A stretch of 15,773 nt of DNA from positions 1-15,773 of the forward strand of contig JBBSOW010000068.1 of the NCBI GenBank assembly GCA_038259365.1. Direction: 5' to 3'. This document shows positions 7,495 through 14,223 of this stretch, in pieces (the first letter of the stretch is position 1; every line of letters starts with the position of its first letter). The notes beneath the pieces are model-generated. The model made no database searches and was not told the origin of the DNA. It saw only the letters and a program-made list of their open reading frames with translations. The stretch is from JBBSOW01 sp038259365 (GTDB lineage Bacteria > Actinomycetota > Actinomycetes > Propionibacteriales > Propionibacteriaceae). A program made the translations under genes and the position numbers.

Positions 7495-7815
7495 ATGGTA
7501 TTCAACATTGGGGCGGTGTGTTTCGGCATCGTAATCGGCTACGTGACGTACCGGACTCTCGTGCGCACCGAGAAGTCGCAGGTGTCCGACATCGGGGCCG
7601 TGGTCGCTGCGGTAGGTGGTGGAGCGGTTGCGGGACTGTTCGACCCCGCTGAAGGTGAAGGGTTCGGGTATTACTCGATTGGCCTGCTCGTCGGGCTCGT
7701 GCTCTTCCTCGTGCTCCGGCTTGTGCTGGAGAGGCCTGCGGATGACGGGACACAACCGACTATTCTTGGTGCGGAAGATACATCTTCGGCAGCGCGCGCG
7801 GTGCTGGGTCGCTGA
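7495..7815 (+). CDS. Small three-segment membrane protein, partner of the CHAT gene
   Basis: The protein has 106 residues with three predicted membrane segments: about 4-22 (NIGAVCFGIVIGYVTYRTL), 32-49 (DIGAVVAAVGGGAVAGLF) and 57-79 (FGYYSIGLLVGLVLFLVLRLVL). The segments are glycine-rich (GxxxG-like, GGG), which favours helix packing or oligomers. A short polar tail of about 27 residues follows. It begins 16 bp after the CHAT stop with its own strong ribosome site, so the two almost certainly form an operon. I have the impression that similar small proteins recur beside caspase-like genes in actinomycetes, but could not search. It might anchor the protease, be its substrate, or form a pore when cleaved; all three are inference. 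Confidence 0.75.
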   Translation: MVFNIGAVCFGIVIGYVTYRTLVRTEKSQVSDIGAVVAAVGGGAVAGLFDPAEGEGFGYYSIGLLVGLVLFLVLRLVLERPADDGTQPTILGAEDTSSAARAVLGR

Positions 7816-7979
7816 CATCTCATTTGGGCTCGTCCCCCGCCCATCTGTCGGTTCGTTGGAAATGGTGTCAGCCGGGTCTCCCCAAGAGCGAATCCCACGC
7901 GATCCACAGCCCCGATTGAGCGATCCGAGCGGCACGGTCAGACTCGAACGGTGACGCACCAATTGTTCGGGGTCGGCGC

Positions 7980-8792
7980 ATGAGCGATGTCCGCCGAGCG
8001 TCGCGCCTTGCCGCAAGAGACGCCGTTTCTCGACTGTCCGGGCGCAAACGTGGGCCAACTGCGGGCTCCAGCGGTCGCGAGGCTCCGGAACTATCCCTGT
8101 GGTCGGCGGCCCGCACGACGTGGGTGGCCACGATCAGTGGCAACGCGCTCACCGTCCTCGACCACGCGCACGCCGGCACACTCGTTGACTCACCGCTATT
8201 TGGGCCCTCGCTCTATCTACACGCTCACGACTCACTCGCCGCTCTCGGCTCTCGCATCCCCCTCGAGCACGCCACACGACTCCTCGCCCACCTAGCTCCC
8301 CGCGCGCCGGGCGAGGTAGATACGAGCCGGTACACCGACGATGCCCATGCCGCCGCGTGCGCCGCGATCGGCGCCACCCACACCGCTCTCCTCGACGTCG
8401 CGCTTGACCAGCTCCTTGCCATCCTCGCCCGCGCCCCACACGCGTTGAAAGGCCCAGCCCGCGAATCCCTCACTGAGAACCTCGACCTAGTCCGTAACCG
8501 CCTCGTCGCGCTCACCAAGAGCGGGAACCGGGACGCCGAGGAGATCCTCGCGATCGCGGAGCCGGCATCGGTCACACCGAACAAGCCGAGGCCGCCTACC
8601 GATCTCTCACCGCCGCCCTCGACAACGGTTCAGTGGTTCATCGACGCTGGCAGCGTGTCCTATGTTGAGAGCCCGATTAGTACCCGCTATCTGAGTCAGG
8701 ACGACCGGATCGAGATCGCCGACCGGCTGGCCCGTCAGGAGCCGGTCAAGGCGATCGCCAAAACTAACCTTCATGCGGGAAGCACCTGGTAG
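7980..8792 (+). CDS. Unknown helical protein, 3' end fused to an IS30 transposase start
   Basis: The ORF has 270 residues and no recognised function. From about residue 40 to 200 it reads as Leu/Ala-rich helices in pairs (LHAHDSLAALGSRI, LEHATRLLAHLAP, VALDQLLAILARAP, DLVRNRLVALTKSG), suggesting a HEAT-like solenoid. Residues about 220-270 are different: STRYLSQDDRIEIADRLARQ and EPVKAIA match the N-terminal helix-turn-helix region of IS30-type transposases, cut off after 'KAIA'. The native C-terminus has therefore probably been replaced by an IS remnant. No good ribosome site precedes ATG 7980, and an in-frame stop at 7917 rules out a much longer start. It lies 164 bp after the membrane-protein gene in the same direction, so it may once have belonged to that operon. 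It is probably a broken gene. Confidence 0.45.
   Translation: MSDVRRASRLAARDAVSRLSGRKRGPTAGSSGREAPELSLWSAARTTWVATISGNALTVLDHAHAGTLVDSPLFGPSLYLHAHDSLAALGSRIPLEHATRLLAHLAPRAPGEVDTSRYTDDAHAAACAAIGATHTALLDVALDQLLAILARAPHALKGPARESLTENLDLVRNRLVALTKSGNRDAEEILAIAEPASVTPNKPRPPTDLSPPPSTTVQWFIDAGSVSYVESPISTRYLSQDDRIEIADRLARQEPVKAIAKTNLHAGSTW
8640..8792 (+). pseudogene. IS30-family transposase N-terminal fragment
   Basis: About 50 codons (approximately from ESPISTRYLSQDDRIEIADR) match the first helix-turn-helix of IS30-type transposases, then break off. They are in frame with the upstream helical ORF. No DDE domain is present downstream. Confidence 0.6.
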
Positions 8793-8896
8793 CCGACCGC
8801 CTAGCGGAACCACCACAAGTGCCACCGCCGATCTGATACGGGTATGAGCACATCCGCTCTAGTGTCGGCGCCGGAGGCAAGTTGGGCGTTCCCCTT

Positions 8897-8921
8897 GTCG
8901 GCCAAGACATCATTGGCCGAC
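8897..8921. terminator. Perfect 9-bp stem-loop between convergent genes
   Basis: GTCGGCCAA and TTGGCCGAC pair perfectly around a 7-nt loop. It lies between the convergent genes ending at 8792 and 9005. There is no T-tract on either side, so it may be a weak bidirectional terminator or a protein-binding site. The rest of 8793-9004 shows nothing else. Confidence 0.35.
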
Positions 8922-9004
8922 GTCTCGCGGTGCGTTGCTGGGACTGCCGGTGCGTGTTCAGGCTTTCTTCAGGGGCGGCGCATCGAACGCGTTCTGCTCT
9001 GACG

Positions 9005-9718
9005 TCAGCCCAAAGTCATCCCAAGGCTGAGGGATCTTGATACCTTGTGCTCGGTCAGCGTGATCGGTGACAGGTCAACTTTGCTCCCGACCTGCTCGCT
9101 CTTCAGGGCGCCAACCTGCGCCGCAAGTATGGGGCTCTGCTCCCCGAATGCGGCCATCCCACCACTGACCTGGACAAAGATTTCGGCCGCGTTCCTGAGC
9201 ACCGCGGTGACTACAACGGAACTGGATCCATCCTCATTCTCGTCACCCTCTTGAGCAGCCCGGACGATCATGCCCAAAAGGACACCCTGTACTTGGCCTC
9301 GCAGCATGATGATGTATTGGCCTCTAGATGCCACTGCAATGACGTGTGCCTTGTCTACTGTCAAGGCGCTGCTAGCGATCGACTGCAAAACCGCTAGACC
9401 CATCATGGCTTTTCCAGGGTCGTTATCGACGATTGCAAGCTCCGCGGCCCATCTCAAGTTGCGGAACATCTCCTCCCGCTGACGCCACTCGTCTAATGTG
9501 GTCGCGGCCTGGAGGGCTGTCGCCGCGGCGTTTGTCGCCGCCTCAGCGGCGATTTTGGCGGTCTCTAAGGTCCCCGCGGCGACCTTCTGGTTTTGGCCAG
9601 CTATGTCCCGGTTCTGACTGCTCTCCCTACGTGTCCAGCGGGCGTTAAGGAACGCTACTGTCCCTGCGATCAGCGCGGCCAGCAGCGACGCTCCGGCAAT
9701 CAGCTCTTCCCCTGTCAT
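9005..9718 (-). CDS. Single-pass membrane protein of unknown function
   Basis: The protein has 237 residues. An N-terminal hydrophobic segment (about 5-25, LIAGASLLAALIAGTVAFLN) is followed by positive residues (ARWTRRESSQNR), consistent with an anchor and a cytoplasmic body. Residues about 45-80 form an Ala-rich probable coiled coil (KIAAEAATNAAATALQAATT). The segment EWRQREEMFRNLRWAAELAIV, near 77-97, recalls a class of actinobacterial hypothetical proteins with the same anchor-coil layout, but I know no function for it. G/C third positions look normal for a real gene. It is flanked by IS debris upstream and converges on the island genes. A weak GGTGA precedes the ATG. It could be a defence or phage-derived accessory protein. 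Confidence 0.65.
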   Translation of the reverse strand: MTGEELIAGASLLAALIAGTVAFLNARWTRRESSQNRDIAGQNQKVAAGTLETAKIAAEAATNAAATALQAATTLDEWRQREEMFRNLRWAAELAIVDNDPGKAMMGLAVLQSIASSALTVDKAHVIAVASRGQYIIMLRGQVQGVLLGMIVRAAQEGDENEDGSSSVVVTAVLRNAAEIFVQVSGGMAAFGEQSPILAAQVGALKSEQVGSKVDLSPITLTEHKVSRSLSLGMTLG

Positions 9719-9750
9719 TCACCAAAGATATCGACCCGCCCGCACTGTCG

Positions 9751-10370
9751 TTAAAGGGTGTCCGCGAAGCGACCGGCGTGGGCTGCAAAGGCCGCCGCCG
9801 CGGAGAGGAAGTGCCGGGCATCATGGGTCTCACCGAGGATCTTCGCGGCGGTTAGCTGTCCAACCTCAGGGATGGCGAGCAGTTGTCGGTGTGAGTCTTG
9901 GTGCAGCTGGTTGGCGATGAGGGCGCCAAGCACGGCGACCTCCTTCTCCAGTGAGCCTAGCCGCCGAATCGCCGCCAGCGCCAGCAGGTGAAGCTCTGAC
10001 TGGATCGGTGACCTTCTCCTTCGTGGCCAGCTGACGGGCTCGCTGCAGTGCGGCTTTGCTGGTCAGCGCGCCGGTAACCGCTCGATGGCCGGGCGAGTGG
10101 CCGGTCAGCAACGCGTGCAACCGGTTCCGTACGCGGATCTGCTCCTGCACGAGTTGGTCCCGTGCGTCGACCAGCAACTGCATGTCCGCATCCAGGTGGG
10201 CCGCGTCCATCTGTGGCAAGTTCTCTTCCCGAACGGCCACGGGGGCGATAATGATCGCGTCACCCTCATCGTCCTTACCCCGGCGGCGAGTGGTCCGTCG
10301 TCCTTGGGCGGTCGAGTGCGTGGGGACGTCAATGACCTGCTCGTCGGCAGCCAGGAGCAGCTGTCGGTGA
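9751..10370 (-). pseudogene. IS110-family transposase fragment, frameshifted
   Basis: Reading from the 5' side, VIDVPTHSTAQGRR, then RRGKDDEGDAIIIA (the DEDD-domain Asp pair region), then AAHLDADMQLLVDARDQLV and QEQIRVRNRLHALLTGHSPG run in one frame. Near 9998 one base is missing and the sequence continues in another frame: ELHLLALAAIRRLGSLEKEV, then HRQLLAIPEVGQLTAAKILG, the start of the Transposase_20 domain. The frame ends at TAA (9751-9753) after AAFAAHAG, before the domain is complete. Both ends are missing: the 5' side meets an IS21 end near 10370. It belongs to a different IS110 subgroup from the fragment at 3640-4283. No ORF here can make a working enzyme. Confidence 0.85.
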
Positions 10371-10411
10371 CGCTCGAAATCTGAGCACTTTCGGCACTCG
10401 AAAAGTGAGCA
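10371..10411 (-). repeat. IS21 end repeats downstream of istB
   Basis: Two 17-bp direct copies, at 10371-10387 and 10395-10411, match at 14 of 17 positions with a 24-bp period (core CTCGAAA and GAGCA). Short multiple repeats at the termini are usual for IS21-family elements. This marks the right end of the IS21 remnant. Confidence 0.55.
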
Positions 10412-10414
10412 GTT

Positions 10415-10950
10415 CTACTGTGGCGTGTTCTCGGCTCGTGCGGATGGAAGGGTGTCGATCCCGGTGTTGCGGAGCCGGTGGGATGAGCCTTTGAGGGTGA
10501 CGACTTCGGCGTTGTGAACGATGCGGTCGATCATGCTGCTGCGACGACTTGGTCGCCGAACACGTCGCCCCATCGGGCGAATGGCAGGTTGCTCGTCAGG
10601 ATCAGCGACGCGTGTTCGTAGCGTGATGAGACGAGCTGAAAGAACAGGTTCGCTGCGTCCTGCTCGAACGGGATGTAGCCGACTTCGTTGACGATAGCAG
10701 CCCGTAGCGTCGCAGCCTGGCGAGCTCGTGGGTGAGCCGGCCGCGTTGGTGAGCGTCCTGGAGCCGGGTGACCCATTCGGTTGCTGTCGCGAACAGGACC
10801 CGGTGGCCAGCCTGGGCGGCTTTGATCCCCAGGCCGACGGCGAGATGGGTCTTGCCGGTGCCCGGTGGTCCGAGCAGGACGACGTCTTCGTCACCGGGGA
10901 AAACGTGGGCTTCCTCGGCTCGGAGCGGGCGGGCGTGTCTGCCAACAAGA
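10415..10950 (-). pseudogene. istB: IstB-like ATPase of an IS21 element, frameshifted and truncated
   Basis: IstB is the AAA+ helper that directs IS21 target choice. Visible in order: Walker A (LLGPPGTGKTHLA), AGHRVLFATATEWVTRL, the Walker B strand IVNEVGYIPFEQ, then FFQLVSSRYEHASLILTSNL, RWGDVFGDQVVAAA and MIDRIVHNAEVVTLKGSSHR, ending at TAG (10415-10417). There are two single-base losses: one between RYGLL and IVNE (about 10702), and one between VVAAA and MIDR (about 10535), where a TGA now interrupts. Walker B normally reads IVDE; here the Asp is Asn. The usual ~80-90 N-terminal residues are missing, with homology starting near 10950. No istA transposase is present. It is dead. Confidence 0.88.
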
Positions 10951-11280
10951 AAATAGCACAACCCAGGCCGAGTACGCCCTCATTGATGCCCACGCTGGCG
11001 GATGCGACAACCCGTCACGCAAACGAAAGGAGGCCGCCCGCAACGCTTCACCGGCCGATACGCGGACCCGGTCCAGATCCGTACCGTGATGTCTGAACTC
11101 AGGAAGGGCCACCTCCGGCCCGAGCCTCAGGGGCCGTACAAAGAAGATCAGTACCGCCCCGCCGGCACGGACTGATTGTGGCCCGGAGGGCGGGGGCTCG
11201 TGGTGGGAGTGCCGCTCGCATCCCCAGAATCCCCGCGGGTGTGCCCCTCGGGCCGACTGGCAGAAAGTAGGTTGGGGCAC
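10951..11280. other. Mostly non-coding junction between IS21 debris and chromosome
   Basis: Nothing is firmly recognisable. One short plus-strand ORF (11002-11175) is listed separately with low confidence. A good AAAGGAGG at 11034-11041 has no start codon at a usable distance. Confidence 0.4.
11002..11175 (+). CDS. Possible 57-aa ORF, unrecognised
   Basis: It starts at ATG 11002 and ends at TGA 11173-11175. The product is basic and polar (RFTGRYADPVQIRTVMSELR, then GPYKEDQYRPAG) with many G/C third positions, which is why it is listed. No family was recognised and the ribosome site is poor. It may be the tail of a gene cut by the IS21 remnant, or chance. Confidence 0.2.
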   Translation: MRQPVTQTKGGRPQRFTGRYADPVQIRTVMSELRKGHLRPEPQGPYKEDQYRPAGTD

Positions 11281-11886
11281 GTGACTCATTCCGACGTTGG
11301 TAGCGCCGTCGTGGGCGCTGCGCCAGTGGACGTTTTCGCTGCTCTCGTCGATGTCGACGCCAGGACGATCTTTCTTCCACCGACGGGAATGTCGGGATCC
11401 TTTGAGTGGTTCGATGCCAGGCCAGGTGGTGGCTATCGGATGGTGCTTTCCTATGACAGCGCCACAACGCCCGGCAAGTCGCAGGCGAACACGGACGTCG
11501 TTGAGGTTCGGTTCGTGGCCGTGGACCCTCCAGACCGATTGGTCGAACAGGTCGATTTCGTCTCTGACGATCCGCGGTTTCGAGGAACCATGACGATGAC
11601 TTGGACACTCGAAAGTGTCCCCTCCGGAACGCTCGTCACGATCACGGCCACGGAGGTCCCAGACGGGATCGACAGCGCCGATCATGCGACCGCCTTCGCC
11701 TCAACCCTGGAAAACCTCGATGTCTACCTGCGGAGCAGGGCACGATCACGTAGAGCACGATCACGAGGAACTGCCGAAGTTATTGAGGAAGGGGGTGAAG
11801 ACGGTGCCAACGGCCACGCCCAGCACGATGGCGGGGATCGAGGCCGAGAAGATGGCGGAGACATAGCACGGTCCTGTGGGCCATGA
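11281..11886 (+). CDS. SRPBCC / AHSA1-like domain protein with a foreign C-terminal tail
   Basis: The start is taken at GTG 11281 because the SRPBCC fold begins right after it; the frame is open further upstream but the added sequence is Pro/Arg-rich and unlike the family. The product is 201 residues. Residues about 1-155 show the AHSA1/START-like pattern: PVDVFAALVDVDARTIFLPP, FEWFDARPGGGYRMVLSYD, VEVRFVAVDPPDRLVEQVDF, FRGTMTMTWTLESVPSGTLV, TITATEVPDGI, ASTLENLDVYLRS. Such proteins bind small hydrophobic ligands and are often stress or detoxification accessories. The usual family end is just after 'NLDVYL'. Here a low-complexity charged tail of about 50 residues follows (RARSRRARSRG, then EEGGEDGANGHAQHDGGDRG). 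That tail is antisense to a membrane-protein remnant, so the original stop was lost in a rearrangement near 11740. The domain itself is intact and may still fold. Confidence 0.7.
   Translation: MTHSDVGSAVVGAAPVDVFAALVDVDARTIFLPPTGMSGSFEWFDARPGGGYRMVLSYDSATTPGKSQANTDVVEVRFVAVDPPDRLVEQVDFVSDDPRFRGTMTMTWTLESVPSGTLVTITATEVPDGIDSADHATAFASTLENLDVYLRSRARSRRARSRGTAEVIEEGGEDGANGHAQHDGGDRGREDGGDIARSCGP
11735..11880 (-). pseudogene. Remnant of a membrane-protein gene (3' part)
   Basis: On the minus strand a stretch without a start codon reads YVSAIFSASIPAIVLGVAVG, then TVFTPFLNNFG, with almost every third base C or G, then TGA (11761-11763). A second frame continues FLVIVLYVIVPC over a tandem 11-bp direct repeat (GCACGATCACG on the plus strand). 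The hydrophobic pattern and codon use suggest a decayed membrane-protein gene, not chance. Its 5' part is gone before the LysR stop (11909). The family was not identified; a transporter is a guess from position beside a catabolic locus. Confidence 0.45.
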
Positions 11887-11908
11887 AACCCTAGGTAGAA
11901 GCTATGCC

Positions 11909-12826
11909 TCACAAGGGCGGAGGCAGAGCCCATGGCACGGCAAGCAGCATGCCGACGGCCATCTCCGCCAACTCGGCGGTTCCGGGTGACAACGTGGAGT
12001 CGCGTCGCCTGATCAAGGCGATGGTCTCGTAGAACGGCTCAGCGAACCCCGCGGTGTGCAAACTGGCCGGGAAACTGGAGTGCCGGGCGACGGAGCGAGA
12101 AGCGATCGTCTCCCCTATCCCCCGTTCGACGAGGTCGAGGGCCGACTCGACGTTTTCGACCTCGATCAGCGGGTTCAAGCGGACTCCAGCGGCTTGCACG
12201 CGATCGGCCAGTTGGCGGCGGGTCGGATCGTTCCACCCGTAGTGGGCGTCGTACAAGATGATCGGGGTATCCGCTGCCTGGTCCATGGTCAGGGGTGCCA
12301 GGACACGGCGAGGGTCGGCACTTACCCAGAGCACCTCGTCGCGGATCAAGGGTCGAACGCTGAGGCCCTCATCCGGGATCGGCAGCACCACAAGCCCGGC
12401 CTCCAACTCGCCGGCGCGGACGGCCTCGGCAACCTCGTGAGAGTTTTGCCCGACGACGCGGACCCGGACGCCGGGGCGTGCCTGGTGAAAGTCAGCGACC
12501 AGGTTGGATAGAAAGTAGAAGGGTGCATTGCGGAGCACACCGAACGAGACAAGGCCTTGTTCGAGGCCTCGCAAGGCGTTGAGGACTTCGGTTGCGCCCG
12601 TCACCCCCTCCACCACGCGCTGAGCCCACGGCAAGAGCTCCACCCCAGCGGGCGTCAACGACAGTCGGCGGCCCGCCCGCACGAACAGGGGTAGCCCGTT
12701 TGCCTCCTCCAACTTGCGGACAAGTTCGGAGATCGTCGGTTGCGTCGTCTCCAGCACGCGTGCGGCTGCGGTGAACGAACCGGTCGACGCCGCCCACCAA
12801 AACGCCCGCAACTGCGCCAATGTCAT
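11909..12826 (-). CDS. LysR-type transcriptional regulator
   Basis: The protein has 305 residues, the usual length for the family. The winged helix-turn-helix lies at residues 1-60 (LAQLRAFWWAASTGSFTAAA, then TTQPTISELVRKLEE, LPLFVRAGRRLSLTPAG). The periplasmic-binding-like effector domain follows from about 90 (FGVLRNAPFYFLSNLVADFH to the C-terminus). It is transcribed away from the histidinol-dehydrogenase-like gene with 71 bp between the start codons, the classic layout for a LysR regulator that controls its divergent neighbour and itself. The effector is probably the substrate or an intermediate of the 12898-15040 operon, which is inferred from position only. Start ATG 12826 matches the normal family N-terminus (MTLAQLRAF); the ribosome site is weak. 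Confidence 0.93.
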   Translation of the reverse strand: MTLAQLRAFWWAASTGSFTAAARVLETTQPTISELVRKLEEANGLPLFVRAGRRLSLTPAGVELLPWAQRVVEGVTGATEVLNALRGLEQGLVSFGVLRNAPFYFLSNLVADFHQARPGVRVRVVGQNSHEVAEAVRAGELEAGLVVLPIPDEGLSVRPLIRDEVLWVSADPRRVLAPLTMDQAADTPIILYDAHYGWNDPTRRQLADRVQAAGVRLNPLIEVENVESALDLVERGIGETIASRSVARHSSFPASLHTAGFAEPFYETIALIRRRDSTLSPGTAELAEMAVGMLLAVPWALPPPL

Positions 12827-12897
12827 AGGTTTACCCCATGGGTTGCCACGGTTATTCCCCCCTTGTCCTATAACGACGGGGTTTCTATCCTCGACCT
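12827..12897. promoter_or_regulatory. Divergent LysR/dehydrogenase promoter region
   Basis: This is the 71-bp gap between divergent starts. TATAAC (12869-12874) could be the -10 of the dehydrogenase operon, with a poorly spaced TTGCCA (12843-12848; 20-nt spacer). TTAT-N14-ATAA (12852-12873) is a candidate LysR inverted site overlapping the -10. There is no ribosome site before ATG 12898, so a very short or leaderless transcript is possible. All of this is by eye. Confidence 0.4.
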
Positions 12898-14223
12898 ATG
12901 ATCTTTACCAGCCGCGTCCTGACCGACCTGCAGGGCTCCTTCCATCAGCTCAAAACCCCCGTGATCGACGCTCCCGCCGCCCAACGGGACCCCGCCGTCA
13001 TCGACACGGTCTCTCGCATGCTCATCGACATCGAACGACGCGGCCTCGACGCGGTCCGCGAGCACGCCCGAACTCTGGACAAGTGGGACGACTCCCCCTT
13101 CGAGTTAGACCCCCACCAGGTGGCGAGCAGCGGAGATCGCCTCACCCCCGAGCTGCGTAGCGCCATCGAGGTTGGCTCGGCGAACACGCGAGCCTTCGCG
13201 CGCGAGCAGCGCCGCCGCCTGGCTGACTTCGATGTCGAACTGCAGCCGGGCGTGGTCAGTGGGGTCCGGTATGTGCCCCTGGAACGGGTCGGCGCCTACC
13301 TGCCGGCGGGTCGTTTCCCGTTGACGGCCAGCGCCTTCATGACCGTCGGCGTCGCCCGAGAGGCCGGAGTCGCCGCCGTCGTGGCCTGCACGCCGCCCCA
13401 GCCGGACGGTTCGGCCAATCCGGCCGTGGTCTATGCCGCCCACCTCTCCGGTGTCGACCAGGTCTATGTCCTCGGCGGCGTGCAGGCCTTGGCGGCGATG
13501 GCGTTCGGCCTGCTCGGCGACGCCCCGGTCGACATGCTGGTCGGCGCCGGCAACGCGTACGTGGCGGAGGCAAAACGACAGCTCTTCGGCCACGTCGCCA
13601 TCGACCTGTTGGCCGGTCCGTCCGAAGTGGCCGTCATCGCCGACGACACGGCCGACCCCGACGTGGTCGCCGCCGACCTCCTCGGCCAAGCCGAACACGG
13701 CATCAACTCCCCCGCCGCCCTCGTGACCACCTCCGACGATCTCGGCCGCGCCACCATCGCCGCCGTCGACGAGCAGCTGGGAACCCTCGCCACCGCCGAC
13801 ATCGCCGGGCCCGCCTGGCGCGACTTCGGGTCGGTGACCGTCGCCGCCGACCGGGAGACCGCCGCCGCCCTGATGGACGACCTCGCGCCCGAACACCTGG
13901 AGATCATGACCGCCGACGACGACTTCTTCCACCACCGGCTCCGCAACTACGGATCGCTGTTCCTCGGCCCCTGGAGCACCGTCGCCTACTCCGACAAGGG
14001 GATGGCCGGCACCAACCACGTGCTGCCAACGGCGGGAGGCGCCAAACACACCGCCGGGCTGTCCGTCGCCCGGTTCCTCAAGCCCCTGACCTTCCAGCGC
14101 GTCGCCCAAACCGCCACCCCGCAGCTGGCGCGACCGGTTCGGGTGATCTCCGATTCCGAGGGAATGGCCGCCCACAGCGCCACCGCCACCACACGACTCG
14201 ACCGGTTGAACACCGATGGCTAA
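12898..14223 (+). CDS. Histidinol-dehydrogenase-family enzyme, sulfopropanediol-dehydrogenase-like
   Basis: The protein has 441 residues and is a Zn- and NAD-dependent alcohol dehydrogenase of the HisD fold, whose founder oxidises an alcohol to a carboxylate in two steps. Key residues are present: zinc ligands Gln and His in LLGQAEHG, the catalytic Glu-His pair in LAPEHLE, Asp in YSDKGMAGTNHVLPT, and His near the end in GMAAHSA. Segments such as RAFAREQRRRLADFDVELQP, GVRYVPLERVGAYLPAGRFP, YVLGGVQALAAMAFG and VGAGNAYVAEAKRQLFG look closer to sulfopropanediol 3-dehydrogenase (HpsN) than to true biosynthetic HisD. No other his genes are nearby, and a LysR regulator is divergent, which supports a catabolic role. 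The substrate is unproven; another polyol, amino alcohol or sulfonate is possible. It overlaps the next gene by 8 bp. Confidence 0.85.
   Translation: MIFTSRVLTDLQGSFHQLKTPVIDAPAAQRDPAVIDTVSRMLIDIERRGLDAVREHARTLDKWDDSPFELDPHQVASSGDRLTPELRSAIEVGSANTRAFAREQRRRLADFDVELQPGVVSGVRYVPLERVGAYLPAGRFPLTASAFMTVGVAREAGVAAVVACTPPQPDGSANPAVVYAAHLSGVDQVYVLGGVQALAAMAFGLLGDAPVDMLVGAGNAYVAEAKRQLFGHVAIDLLAGPSEVAVIADDTADPDVVAADLLGQAEHGINSPAALVTTSDDLGRATIAAVDEQLGTLATADIAGPAWRDFGSVTVAADRETAAALMDDLAPEHLEIMTADDDFFHHRLRNYGSLFLGPWSTVAYSDKGMAGTNHVLPTAGGAKHTAGLSVARFLKPLTFQRVAQTATPQLARPVRVISDSEGMAAHSATATTRLDRLNTDG

Noticed and set aside
10891..11685. A 264-aa minus-strand ORF
   Set aside because: It is antisense to the SRPBCC gene and runs across the junction into the istB pseudogene; composition is that of a shadow frame.
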